Part shown: positions 8,482 through 18,317 of the stretch, piece after piece
How positions within the stretch are numbered: the first letter of the stretch is position 1
Layout of the letters: every line of letters begins with the position of its first letter
Origin: Candidatus Poribacteria bacterium
GTDB lineage: Bacteria; Poribacteria; WGA-4E; WGA-3G
DNA length: 64,000 nt
Assembly (NCBI GenBank): GCA_028820845.1
Contig: JAPPII010000022.1
Location: 62,001-126,000, forward strand
Direction: 5' to 3'
Notes under the pieces: generated by a model
Seen by the model: only the letters and a program-made list of their open reading frames with translations
Told to the model about the DNA's origin: nothing
Database searches by the model: none
Made by a program: the position numbers and the translations under genes

Positions 8482-9729
8482 ATGAAAGATTCAACCTTTA
8501 TTACAAGAGTTGTTCTCAAGAACTATAAGAGCATTGCTGCGTGTGATGTGCGATTGGGACCTCTGACGTTTCTTGTCGGGCGCAACGGTTCGGGGAAGAG
8601 CAATTTTCTTGATGCACTCCGATTCGTTGCCGATGCCTTGAATACATCGCTTGATCACGCCATACGCGCCCGAGGGGGTATTAACGATGTTCTCCGTCGC
8701 TCTCGTGGTCACCCGAATCATTTCAGTATTCGTCTTGAGTTTTCTCTGCCTGGGGGTGTTACGGGCCATTATGCTTTCCAAATTAGAAAGCGTTCACCGG
8801 GAGGTTATGAGGTTCGGACGGAAGAGTGTAGCGTTCAAAATGAGCGAGGTCAGACCCCAGAGGAATACTTCCGTATTGATAATGGCGTTGTGATAGACGC
8901 AAGTATGAAGGTGGCACCAGCTGCTGCAACAGACCGACTCTATCTGGTGAATGCTTCTGGATTGCCCGAATTTCGTCCTGTCTACGATGCATTTTCTCGG
9001 ATGGGATTTTACAATCTTAATCCTGATAAAATTCGAGACCTCCAAGACCCGCATTCTGGAGATATGCTGCTTCGTGATGGCAGTAACCTTACCAGTGTTC
9101 TTGCCCAACTTTCACCCATTGCGAAACAAGACATTGAGGAATATCTGGAATTAGTTGCTCCTGATCTTCGTGAGGTGGATGTCAAAACGTTTGGTTCCAA
9201 GCTAGCATTAGCATTTAGACAAAAAGTCACAGGGGACAGATACCAAGGGCGATTCTACGCAAATAATATGTCTGATGGTACCCTCCGAGCCTTAGGGATT
9301 TTGGTGGCACTATTTCAGGGGAATCAAGCAGTAGAAAGACCTGTAACGCTTGTCGGAATAGAAGAACCAGAAATCGCGCTTCATCCAGGAGCGGTAGCGG
9401 TGCTGCTTGACGGCCTTCGAGATGCTGCCCATAGGACGCAGGTTATTGTCACCAGTCACAGTCCCGACCTCCTTGAGGATAAACACTTGGATGTAGATTC
9501 AATTCTCGCGGTCGAAGCGGGTGATGGAAATACGGTAATCGCCCCAGTGGACGAGGTAAGTAGATCCGTGGTTCGCGATAAACTGTTTACAATCGGGGAA
9601 CTTTTACGCAGTAATCAATTGCAACCGGATCCGGCTGCTCTTTCTACTGCAAAGGAGAAACAACAGTCTCTGCCTGATTTTGATGAGCTGAAGTCTGGTA
9701 AAGCGAAGAGTAGAGGAAAGCACGAATGA
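8482..9729 (+). CDS. AAA-family (SMC/OLD-like) ATPase, first gene of a two-gene unit
   Basis: A 415-residue ATPase of the AAA_15/AAA_21, RecF/OLD-like type. Walker A is GRNGSGKS at residues 33-40 after FITRVVLKNYKSI. An ABC-like signature is in NMSDGTLRALGILVAL, Walker B in VGIEEPEIALHP, and the H-loop in VTSHSPDLLED. The C-terminal tail is charged. No TOPRIM domain follows in this protein, unlike single-chain OLD or GajA proteins; instead the next gene, overlapping by ATGA, carries TOPRIM-like motifs. ATG 8482 lacks a strong Shine-Dalgarno; TTG 8470 is an alternative. Paired ATPase and TOPRIM-like proteins occur in anti-phage systems such as PARIS, so a defence role is plausible but inferred. 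Confidence 0.85.
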   Translation: MKDSTFITRVVLKNYKSIAACDVRLGPLTFLVGRNGSGKSNFLDALRFVADALNTSLDHAIRARGGINDVLRRSRGHPNHFSIRLEFSLPGGVTGHYAFQIRKRSPGGYEVRTEECSVQNERGQTPEEYFRIDNGVVIDASMKVAPAAATDRLYLVNASGLPEFRPVYDAFSRMGFYNLNPDKIRDLQDPHSGDMLLRDGSNLTSVLAQLSPIAKQDIEEYLELVAPDLREVDVKTFGSKLALAFRQKVTGDRYQGRFYANNMSDGTLRALGILVALFQGNQAVERPVTLVGIEEPEIALHPGAVAVLLDGLRDAAHRTQVIVTSHSPDLLEDKHLDVDSILAVEAGDGNTVIAPVDEVSRSVVRDKLFTIGELLRSNQLQPDPAALSTAKEKQQSLPDFDELKSGKAKSRGKHE

Positions 9730-10349
9730 CAGTCAAAATCGGTTGCATTGTCGAAGGGGAAAGCGAGATAGCAGCTGTACCCCTTCTGATTCGCCGTATC
9801 GCTGCGGATCTTTATCCAGAATTGCCGATTGTTGTGCCACCACCTATTCGCCGTCCCCGGAATAAGGTTATTAAAGAAAACGAACTTGAAAGAGCGGTTG
9901 AATTCGTAGCTCGGCAGATTGGTGGGCAAGGTGCTATATTTATCATTCTCGATAGTGACGATGACTGTCCAGCAGAACTGGGACCTGCACTGCTTCACCG
10001 AGCATCACAAACTCGTAGCGATTTGCCGATTGCCGTTGTCCTCGCCAAACACGAGTTTGAGGCATGGTTTCTTGCAGCAGCTGAATCTATTCGTGGGCAA
10101 AGAGGGTTAGGAGATGATATTCACCCACCGAACGATCCGGAGACAATTAGGGATGCCAAACGGTGGCTAAGTCAGCGAATGGAAAGAAACAAAACGTATA
10201 GTGAAACGAGTGATCAACCCGCCCTCACAGCACTTTTTGATATAGAACAGGCGCGTCAAGCAAATTCATTCGACAAATGCTACCGCGACATCGTTCGTCT
10301 CCTTGACGAATTACGGAGAACAAACTATCTAATCAGTGAGCAATCGTAA
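9726..10349 (+). CDS. DUF4276-type TOPRIM-like protein, partner of the ATPase
   Basis: A 207-residue protein. VEGESE (E10, E12, E14) and ILDSDDDCP (acidic residues 76-80) match the layout of the TOPRIM fold: a conserved Glu after the first strand, then a D-x-D cluster that binds metal. KHEFEAWFLAA matches my recollection of the DUF4276 family. Its ATG overlaps the ATPase stop by four bases (ATGA), indicating translational coupling and probably a complex. TOPRIM proteins next to AAA ATPases often act as nickases or nucleases, in the cell or against phage. The actual activity and target are unknown. Confidence 0.8.
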   Translation: MTVKIGCIVEGESEIAAVPLLIRRIAADLYPELPIVVPPPIRRPRNKVIKENELERAVEFVARQIGGQGAIFIILDSDDDCPAELGPALLHRASQTRSDLPIAVVLAKHEFEAWFLAAAESIRGQRGLGDDIHPPNDPETIRDAKRWLSQRMERNKTYSETSDQPALTALFDIEQARQANSFDKCYRDIVRLLDELRRTNYLISEQS

Positions 10350-10403
10350 CGGAGAAAATACAAACTATCGCACCAACTCTACTAATGAAACGGAGAATTC
10401 AAT

Positions 10404-11807
10404 ATGAGCAACAAACCAAATGTCATCTTTGTTTTAACAGACGACCAAGGCCCCTGGGCAGCCGGATGCTGCGGTAACGACGAGGTACGCACACCTTATC
10501 TCGACCAATTGGCTTCAGAAGGCACACGCTTCCCGAATTTCTTTTGCACAAGTCCCGTCTGCTCACCCGCACGCGCCAGTCTTATGACAGGACGTATCCC
10601 TTCTGCACACGGTGTCCACGACTGGATTCGCGACGGCAACATGCCTCCTGATCCTGCCCAATATTTAGACGGACTCACCTGCTATACAGACATACTCGCA
10701 GAAAATGACTACACAGTCGGATTGAGTGGCAAATGGCATCTCGGCGACAGTCTAACACCCCAACACGGATTCAGCCATTGGTTCGCTTTACTCACTGGTG
10801 GAAGCAAATACAATGACGCGGACATGATACGGGACGGGCAGGTCGAAATGCAACCCGGCTACCTCACCGATGTCATCACCGATGACGCGTTAAACTTTAT
10901 CTCGGCGAACAAAGACGGACCCTTCTATCTCAGCGTCAACTACAACGCACCGCATACGCCGTTCACAGGGCACCCTCAAGACATCGTTGACTCCTATGAC
11001 GATTGCCCCTTCAAAACCTGTCCACAGGAGGCGTTGCACCCGTGGGCGGTACAGGGCGCCGCTGTTCACATGGGCAACCGTGAATCGTTGAAAGGCTATT
11101 TCGCAGCGATAACAGCACTCGATTTAAACGTTGGACGGATTCTTGATAGGCTTACCGAACTCGGCATCCGTGAAAATACACTCGTTGTTTTCAGTAGCGA
11201 CAACGGCTACTCCTGCGGACATCACGGATTTTGGCATAAAGGCAACGGGACGTTCCCGCTGAATATGTATGAAAATTCTGTTAAGGTGCCCTTCATTATA
11301 AGTCAACCCGGCAGGATTCCAGAGGGGCGCGTCAGTGAAGCGATGGTCAGCCAATACGATTTCATGCCGACACTCCTTGATTACCTCGGTCTACCCGATC
11401 CGAATGACGATATGTCCCCCGGCAGGAGTTTCGTCCCCGCGCTTTCTGGCGAAACGAACGATGCTAAAGATGAAATTGTCGTCTTCGATGAATACGGACC
11501 TGTCCGTATGATTCGGACGCAAGAGTGGAAATATGTCCATAGATATCCGTATGGACCGCATGAACTCTACGATTTGGTGAACGACCCCGATGAACGGAAA
11601 AACCTGATAGATGAAAAATCTCAGACTGCCCGAATAGATGATATGCGACAACAGATGGGGGCATGGTTCCAACGTTACGTGCTGCCGGAATTAGACGGCG
11701 CGAGATGCTCCGTTACCGGGGGTGGACAAGCCGCAAAAATTGAAGAAGGGCAATGTGGTGAGGGCGCATTCCATCCAAGGTATGCCCCGCCGCAACGCAA
11801 TGTATAG
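10404..11807 (+). CDS. Sulfatase (formylglycine-dependent, arylsulfatase family)
   Basis: A 467-residue S1-type sulfatase. The N-terminal strand NVIFVLTDDQG supplies metal-binding acidic residues. The signature CSPAR at residues 53-57 has the Cys that is converted to formylglycine. GKWHLGD and VVFSSDNGYSCGHHGFWHKG carry the other active-site residues. The family hydrolyses sulfate esters of sugars or other alcohols. No signal peptide is seen, so it is predicted cytoplasmic unless exported otherwise. ATG 10404 follows GGAG at about 9 bases. Three sulfatases of this type lie in the window (also at 42249 and 46912). Substrate unknown; sulfated glycans are a reasonable guess. Confidence 0.92.
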   Translation: MSNKPNVIFVLTDDQGPWAAGCCGNDEVRTPYLDQLASEGTRFPNFFCTSPVCSPARASLMTGRIPSAHGVHDWIRDGNMPPDPAQYLDGLTCYTDILAENDYTVGLSGKWHLGDSLTPQHGFSHWFALLTGGSKYNDADMIRDGQVEMQPGYLTDVITDDALNFISANKDGPFYLSVNYNAPHTPFTGHPQDIVDSYDDCPFKTCPQEALHPWAVQGAAVHMGNRESLKGYFAAITALDLNVGRILDRLTELGIRENTLVVFSSDNGYSCGHHGFWHKGNGTFPLNMYENSVKVPFIISQPGRIPEGRVSEAMVSQYDFMPTLLDYLGLPDPNDDMSPGRSFVPALSGETNDAKDEIVVFDEYGPVRMIRTQEWKYVHRYPYGPHELYDLVNDPDERKNLIDEKSQTARIDDMRQQMGAWFQRYVLPELDGARCSVTGGGQAAKIEEGQCGEGAFHPRYAPPQRNV

Positions 11808-11863
11808 AAGCATTTGCTGGAGGTGCGAAAAACTTCCGCTGATAGCCATAGGAAAGGAGCGAA

Positions 11864-12718
11864 ATGGCGAGAGCATTTGCCCCAGGCAACATCTCTTGTG
11901 TCTTCAAGATTATTCCGCATTCCGACGCGACCCGTATGCACTCACTTGGTATGGGATTTACGGTTACAGAAGGTGTAGAAGTTACCGTCTCTGACTGTCA
12001 GGAAACAGAGGTGCTATTTAACGGAGAAAGTATTAATTTTCCTACGGTTCTTGCGGTTGTTGAGCGGTTGGTTCAAAACACTGGAGTTACAGGCATAAGG
12101 GTAGACCTGACTTCCCCGTTACCACTCGGCTGTGGTTTCGGGCTTAGCGGCGCTGCTGCACTCGCAACAGCCTACGCCCTTAATGAACTCTTACATCTAC
12201 GCAAAGATACAGAATCACTTGCGATGGTAGCACATGTCGCAGAAGTAGAAAATCGCACTGGACTCGGAGATGTATGCTCACAATATCACGGCGGCTGCCT
12301 TGTCAAATTGCAGGAAGGCGCGCCTTTGGTCGCTGATAGGTTACCGATTGCAGAACAACCTATCTATTATCGTTACTTCGGACCGATTCAGACAAGCAAA
12401 GTCCTCGGAAACCCGGAGCAGACCCTTCGTATTAATCGTGCCGCTGATGTGGCTTTAGATACTTTGAGAACGCTTACACACGCCAAACCGGATACCGAAC
12501 TCTTTAACGCTTGCTTTGCTGTCTCAAAGCAGTTTTCGGTAGAGAGTGGATTGCTTAGCGACGCGCGGGTCATTGACGTAATCGCGCAGATTGAGGCGGA
12601 AGGTGGTGTTGCATCAATGATCATGTTAGGAAACGGCGTTTTTAGCACGCATCCTTTTGTAGGGGCAGTGAAAACAAGGCTGGTTAACAATCCGGCGCGT
12701 CTTGTTGGGGCAACCTAA
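11864..12718 (+). CDS. GHMP kinase, archaeal pantoate kinase-like
   Basis: A 284-residue GHMP-superfamily kinase. The start MARAFAPGNISCVFKIIPH and the glycine-rich loop PLGCGFGLSGAAALATAYAL (about 86-105) match the layout of archaeal pantoate kinase (COG1829), which phosphorylates pantoate in archaeal coenzyme A synthesis. ENRTGLGDVCSQYHGG follows, also usual in that family. ATG 11864 has AAGGAG 6-7 bases upstream. No phosphopantothenate synthetase or other CoA gene is nearby to confirm the role; it lies between a sulfatase and a membrane protein gene. A related GHMP kinase with another small substrate cannot be excluded. Confidence 0.75.
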   Translation: MARAFAPGNISCVFKIIPHSDATRMHSLGMGFTVTEGVEVTVSDCQETEVLFNGESINFPTVLAVVERLVQNTGVTGIRVDLTSPLPLGCGFGLSGAAALATAYALNELLHLRKDTESLAMVAHVAEVENRTGLGDVCSQYHGGCLVKLQEGAPLVADRLPIAEQPIYYRYFGPIQTSKVLGNPEQTLRINRAADVALDTLRTLTHAKPDTELFNACFAVSKQFSVESGLLSDARVIDVIAQIEAEGGVASMIMLGNGVFSTHPFVGAVKTRLVNNPARLVGAT

Positions 12719-12759
12719 TAGAAGCAATTTCTAACCTCGGTTCCGTTGGAGTAGGTAAA

Positions 12760-14658
12760 ATGAGAATACTGCTTTACCTTTCGCTTTTTTCAGTGTCTGT
12801 TGCCTTCGGTGCCGTGGAAGTTGAGAATGCAACCTTCGGATTCAGCGATGGCTACAAAACAGGGACATGGGTACCCTTGACTGTTACAGTCCGAAGTCAG
12901 GATGAACCCGATGTATCTACTGGAGAACTGGTGGTGGAGGTCCGGAATTTTACTTCAGATACACCTTTTGAACGATACGCCACCCCGTTGAGACTCAGCC
13001 TGACCGGACGACAGCAGAAACATTTCTATGTTTACTGTCCGAAAAATGCGACACGACTTGTTATAGAACTTGTGTCCACAGCACCCGTAGAAAGTGAACG
13101 CTTACATACTTATAACACTAATGCGTTCCACGAAGTGCTATTACCCACACCTATCGCACGTAAAGACTATCTCGTGTTGGTATTGGCACCGAGCGGTGAT
13201 AAGTTAAAACGATTTATTGACAAAAGACAATTAAAGGTTGCCAACGGCGCACGGGTGCATGTTAAATACCTACCCGATTCAACCTCACTGCTACGGGATT
13301 GGATCGGTTATAGTCCTGTTGATATCCTTGTTGTCCGTGAGACCTTTTTGACAGAGAGAAATGTCTCTAAAGCGGAACAAAGAGCACTACTTGATTGGGT
13401 CCAGCGGGGTGGCACCCTTATTATGTCCGGCGGTGGTAGTTTTAACGCACTGCGTGGCAGTTTTATAGAACCTTTTCTTCCTGTTGAATTAAAAGGTATA
13501 GAAAAAACAGATGCACTCTCTGATGCCTTGTATGAGCAACTCGGTTTTCATGCTTCTGATAACAACGGAATTTTATTTGAACGCATTGTGTTCGCACCGA
13601 AAGACGGATGTGAAACGTTAATCGGTACAAAGGAAGAGATTTACGTTGCAAAACGAAACTTTGGGGATGGACAAATTCTCTGTCTTGCATTTGATTACAA
13701 TGCATTGCCATTCTCGGAGCAAAAGGTAGGTGAAGCCTTCTGGCAACATTTGCTGAGTGAGTCGGGTAAATCTCCGCGACACTTTGCAGATCAGTATGCG
13801 CTTTCTCGTCAACATGAGGAGCGGATTTATAAACAGTTTCTCTCAAAAATGCCGACCCAAGTGCCACTCATCAAACTATTGGCGGTGGTCTTACCGGTGT
13901 ACCTTCTCATTTTCGGAGGTTTCTTACTCAATTTTGGGAGGTCTAAACAAAAATCGTCCAGCTACTGGATAGGCAGCTGCCTCTTTATTCTGTTTTCGGT
14001 GTGCACAATTGCAGTGGCGAGAAATATTTTGCCTATCAATATGACAGCAGACCAATTATCGGTCTTGTCGGTCTATCCTGAACGACAGCGTGCGCATCTA
14101 CAAAGTTTTGTTTCTATAAGGACTGCAGCGCGGACAGAAACAACCATTGAGTTTCCAAACGGGACTTTTATTCGCCATCAGGAAACTGAACTGCCCCAAC
14201 GGATTGGAACGTTGATGCGTGATTCAGGTGTTCACTTGCAAGATGTCTTTGTAGAACCGTGGCACCCGACGACTTATATCAAGGAAGCGTTTACACAGCA
14301 ACTACCCGTTGAACTTGAAGACGCGTGGCGCGTCACAGGTAAGCAAATAACTTACTTAGGAGACATTCCACTCCGTACGAATCCGAAACAAGAGACCGAG
14401 CTTTCGACAGCGCATCTCCCGCTACATTCCACGTCAAAGATGCCGCCAGATGAGGAACTCGACGACACGCGAGAAACGTTTGCGAGAATCCTACAACAAG
14501 AGGGTGTACTGCAATATCTGATGATGGGGACGGGTTTGAACCCGCAACCCTATATTATCGGGTGGACTTCTCGAAACTTTACTGACATAGCAGCGGGCGA
14601 AAATTTTAATGTAAATAGTGATACTTTGGTAATTTTTCGCCCTGGTACCGAGCGTTAA
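12760..14658 (+). CDS. Secreted/membrane protein with glutamine-amidotransferase-like domain and two TM helices
   Basis: A 632-residue protein. Residues 1-17 form a signal peptide (ILLYLSLFSVSVAFG). A beta-rich N-terminal region (about 18-125) is followed by an alpha/beta domain with LVLAPSGD, DILVVRE and the segment ALLDWVQRGGTLIMSGGG, typical of class I glutamine-amidotransferase-like folds in BatA/MoxR-associated membrane proteins. Two helices lie near residues 366-386 (LIKLLAVVLPVYLLIFGGFLL) and 400-418. The C-terminal region is beta-rich. Catalytic Cys/His/Glu of a true amidotransferase are not evident. Proteins of this kind often occur with BatA-like vWA proteins; one is at 25112. Function unknown. 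Confidence 0.65.
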   Translation: MRILLYLSLFSVSVAFGAVEVENATFGFSDGYKTGTWVPLTVTVRSQDEPDVSTGELVVEVRNFTSDTPFERYATPLRLSLTGRQQKHFYVYCPKNATRLVIELVSTAPVESERLHTYNTNAFHEVLLPTPIARKDYLVLVLAPSGDKLKRFIDKRQLKVANGARVHVKYLPDSTSLLRDWIGYSPVDILVVRETFLTERNVSKAEQRALLDWVQRGGTLIMSGGGSFNALRGSFIEPFLPVELKGIEKTDALSDALYEQLGFHASDNNGILFERIVFAPKDGCETLIGTKEEIYVAKRNFGDGQILCLAFDYNALPFSEQKVGEAFWQHLLSESGKSPRHFADQYALSRQHEERIYKQFLSKMPTQVPLIKLLAVVLPVYLLIFGGFLLNFGRSKQKSSSYWIGSCLFILFSVCTIAVARNILPINMTADQLSVLSVYPERQRAHLQSFVSIRTAARTETTIEFPNGTFIRHQETELPQRIGTLMRDSGVHLQDVFVEPWHPTTYIKEAFTQQLPVELEDAWRVTGKQITYLGDIPLRTNPKQETELSTAHLPLHSTSKMPPDEELDDTRETFARILQQEGVLQYLMMGTGLNPQPYIIGWTSRNFTDIAAGENFNVNSDTLVIFRPGTER

Positions 14659-14690
14659 AAGAAAATTGTCTCAAGGAGATGAGGTGAAAC

Positions 14691-15611
14691 ATGGATGTGC
14701 TATCCCTCGGCATTTATGTCGTTGATGTGTTAGGACGGCCGATAGATCAGTTCCCCGAAAAGGGAAAATTAGCACTCTTTGATGAGCTCGAAATCCATAC
14801 GGGAGGCTGTGCCAACAACACGGCTATCGCACTCGCTCGCCTCGGTATCTCTGCTGGTGCAATGGGCAAAGTTGGTACGGATGCTTTCGGTGATCTCATC
14901 CTGCAGGGACTCGCGGACAACGGCGTCAACGCAGTAGGCATGCGACAAGATATTGATGTCAGTACTTCATTTACGTTTGTCGCGATTGCCTCTGATGGGG
15001 AACGGACTTTCTATCACTATATCGGCGCGAACGGTGAGCTTTGTGAAGCAGACCTTGATTGGGAACTTATCAGAACTGTCAAGATTTTGCACATCGCTGG
15101 CGCACTCGTCATGCCCCGTTTTGATGGGGCACCGATGGCAAACGTTCTCCGAACGGCGAAGGGGTTGGGTATAACCACTTCACTCGACACAGCGTATGAT
15201 GCCACTGGAAGATGGATGGAGACGCTTGAGCCGTGCTTGCCTTACATAGACATCTTTATGCCGAGTATCGTTGAAGCACAACATCTCACAGGACTGTCTG
15301 ATTACAGAGAAATTACCCAATTTTTGCGCGGTAACTACGACATTGACACCGTCATCATTAAAATGGGTGAAAACGGAAGTTACGCCGCTACACCAGAGGC
15401 GGAACGCTTAGCACCGGCATATCCTGTGGATGTTGTTGATGCAACGGGAGCAGGGGACGCTTATGCTGCTGGATTTCTCGCCGGGACCCTCATGGACTGG
15501 GACCTAACGGCAACGATGGAATTGGCATCTGCAACCGGTGCTGCATGTGTCACTGCTATCGGGACAACTGCTGGTATCCTGAACCTTGAAGAAACCTTGA
15601 AAATTACTTGA
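14691..15611 (+). CDS. PfkB-family carbohydrate kinase
   Basis: A 306-residue sugar kinase of the ribokinase/PfkB fold. The N-terminal signature GGCANNTAIALARLGISAGAMGKVGTD corresponds to PfkB signature 1. The C-terminal DVVDATGAGDAYAAGFLAG carries the catalytic Asp and anion hole (signature 2). It phosphorylates a sugar or nucleoside with ATP in the cytoplasm; the substrate is not predictable. AAGGAGATGAGG lies upstream of ATG 14691. An orphan ABC ATPase gene follows by 26 bases, perhaps in the same transcript. Confidence 0.9.
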   Translation: MDVLSLGIYVVDVLGRPIDQFPEKGKLALFDELEIHTGGCANNTAIALARLGISAGAMGKVGTDAFGDLILQGLADNGVNAVGMRQDIDVSTSFTFVAIASDGERTFYHYIGANGELCEADLDWELIRTVKILHIAGALVMPRFDGAPMANVLRTAKGLGITTSLDTAYDATGRWMETLEPCLPYIDIFMPSIVEAQHLTGLSDYREITQFLRGNYDIDTVIIKMGENGSYAATPEAERLAPAYPVDVVDATGAGDAYAAGFLAGTLMDWDLTATMELASATGAACVTAIGTTAGILNLEETLKIT

Positions 15612-15636
15612 ACATACCGCAAGGAAAAATTAAAAA

Positions 15637-16611
15637 GTGATCGTTCAAACGGAAAATCTATCGAAATGGTACGGTGAGGTCATGGGAGTAAACGATATAA
15701 CCCTGACAATTCGCCCTGGAATAACCGGTTTATTGGGTCCAAATGGGGCGGGAAAAACGAGTTTAATTAAACTCATGACAGGGCAACTCAAACCGAATCA
15801 GGGCGAGGTTAAAGTCCTCAACCAACCCGTGTGGAACAATCCTGACTTGACGAAACGGGTAGGTTACTGCCCCGACATAGAATTGGCGTATCAATTCATG
15901 AGCGGTTTTGAGTTTATCGCTTTTTTTGCGACGTTGAGTGGATACGACAAAGCCGAGGTCAAATCTCGGAGTCTACAGGTTCTGGAGACGGTAGACATGC
16001 TACAGGCAAAAGACCGACCGATTGGCTCCTATAGCAAGGGGATGCGGCAGCGCATCAAACTCGCGCAGGCGTTGGTACATGAACCCGAACTTCTTTTCCT
16101 TGATGAACCCCTTACCGGTTTGGATCCGAATGGGAGACGGCATGTGCTCGCGCTCCTAAATGGACTTGCTGATAAAGGTATCAGCATCGTCGTTTCGAGT
16201 CATATCCTCTACGAGATTGAAGCGTTGACGGAGACAATCTTGCTTATTCATCAAGGGCGAATTCTCGCTGAAGGCACTATTTCCGATATCCGAGAACTGA
16301 TTGACGAACATCCGCACAAAGTCTATCTAAGCACCGATGAACCGCGCCGCTTGGCGCAAGTCTGTCTCCCTTTTGAGGATATCCTGAGCGTGACCTTTGT
16401 GAATGTGAACGGGGTTTCTAACCCCGAATTCTCTGGTGCAGAGAACGAATCACAAGAGAACGGAGATGGCGATATTATCATCGAAACCGCCAGACCGGAT
16501 GCTTTCTATGCCCGACTTCCCGAACTCCTCATTGAGAACGAATTAACTGTCTCTCAACTCTACTCCCCCGATGATAACCTCTCCTCTGTGTTTAAATATT
16601 TGGTGGGTTAG
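15637..16611 (+). CDS. ABC transporter ATP-binding protein (no permease neighbour)
   Basis: A 324-residue ATPase subunit. Walker A is GPNGAGKT, the signature YSKGMRQRIKLAQAL, Walker B LLFLDEPLTGLDPNG, and the H-loop VSSHIL. The layout matches the drug/ABC-2 export ATPases (CcmA/NatA/GldA type). The start is GTG, with AAGGA about 11 bases upstream. A permease would be expected next but the next gene is tgt on the other strand, so it is an orphan subunit. In the C-terminal third an acidic, low-complexity stretch (NGVSNPEFSGAENESQENGD) is encoded over two tight DNA hairpins (16411-16425 and 16429-16445), perhaps an in-frame palindromic insertion. Confidence 0.88.
   Translation: MIVQTENLSKWYGEVMGVNDITLTIRPGITGLLGPNGAGKTSLIKLMTGQLKPNQGEVKVLNQPVWNNPDLTKRVGYCPDIELAYQFMSGFEFIAFFATLSGYDKAEVKSRSLQVLETVDMLQAKDRPIGSYSKGMRQRIKLAQALVHEPELLFLDEPLTGLDPNGRRHVLALLNGLADKGISIVVSSHILYEIEALTETILLIHQGRILAEGTISDIRELIDEHPHKVYLSTDEPRRLAQVCLPFEDILSVTFVNVNGVSNPEFSGAENESQENGDGDIIIETARPDAFYARLPELLIENELTVSQLYSPDDNLSSVFKYLVG
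16411..16445. repeat. Two adjacent hairpins inside the ABC ATPase gene
   Basis: GGGGTT-TCT-AACCCC (16411-16425) is followed after three bases by TTCTCT-GGTGC-AGAGAA (16429-16445). The pair encodes a low-complexity linker absent from the usual ABC fold. The layout resembles the intergenic paired hairpins in this window, though no GTAG foot is visible. Confidence 0.5.
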
Positions 16612-16628
16612 CTGAGTTGTAGGTCGGA

Positions 16629-17798
<1,170 letters not shown>

Positions 17799-17884
17799 TC
17801 AAGCCGACAATAGCCATTTGCTATTGCTTTTCCGCGCCAGATTTGCTAAAATATCTACTAAGATTTTATCTGAGGAACGACAAA

Positions 17885-18292
17885 ATGGATTGTATTTTTT
17901 GTGAGATTGTTGCTGGTAACATTCCGGCAGTGAAAGTTTACGAAGACGAACACGTTTTTGCTTTCATGGATATCGCACCCGCAAATCCTGGGCATACCCT
18001 CGTCATACCGAAACAGCACTACAGAAACATCTTCGATATGCCCACAGAAGTCGGCAGTCAAATTATGCAAGCCGCGATTCCGATCGCAAACGCGATCAAG
18101 ACGGCTTTAAACGCTGATGGACTTAACCTCGTTCAGTCGAACGAAGCTGCCGGATTCCAAACGGTGTTCCATTTCCATCTCCACATCATTCCGCGATGGG
18201 AAGGGGACCCACTACGGTTGCCGTGGCGACCCAGCGAAGGGGATATGGCAGAGATTGGCAACATTGCGGCAAAAATTCGAGAGGCTTTGTAA
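17885..18292 (+). CDS. HIT family (histidine triad) nucleotide hydrolase/transferase
   Basis: A 135-residue protein. It begins MDCIFCEIVAGNIPAVKVYED, the typical HIT N-terminus with two Cys. The catalytic triad is HFHLHIIPRW near residues 97-106. HIT proteins hydrolyse AMP-conjugates such as AMP-lysine or ApnA in the cytoplasm. ATG 17885 has GAGGAA about 9 bases upstream; the longer ORF from 17759 overlaps the tgt start region and is rejected. An NAD-epimerase follows with its AGGAGG site near the HIT stop. Confidence 0.93.
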   Translation: MDCIFCEIVAGNIPAVKVYEDEHVFAFMDIAPANPGHTLVIPKQHYRNIFDMPTEVGSQIMQAAIPIANAIKTALNADGLNLVQSNEAAGFQTVFHFHLHIIPRWEGDPLRLPWRPSEGDMAEIGNIAAKIREAL

Positions 18293-18317
18293 AGGTAGGA
18301 GGTCGATAATTAAAAAT

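Noticed and set aside
14518-14560. On the minus strand GCGGGTTCAAACCCGTCC followed by CCATCA looks like a tRNA T-arm and 3' acceptor end.
   Set aside because: No matching 5' acceptor strand or anticodon arm lies about 60 bases upstream on that strand, and the segment encodes well-formed protein of the 12760 gene. Chance resemblance.
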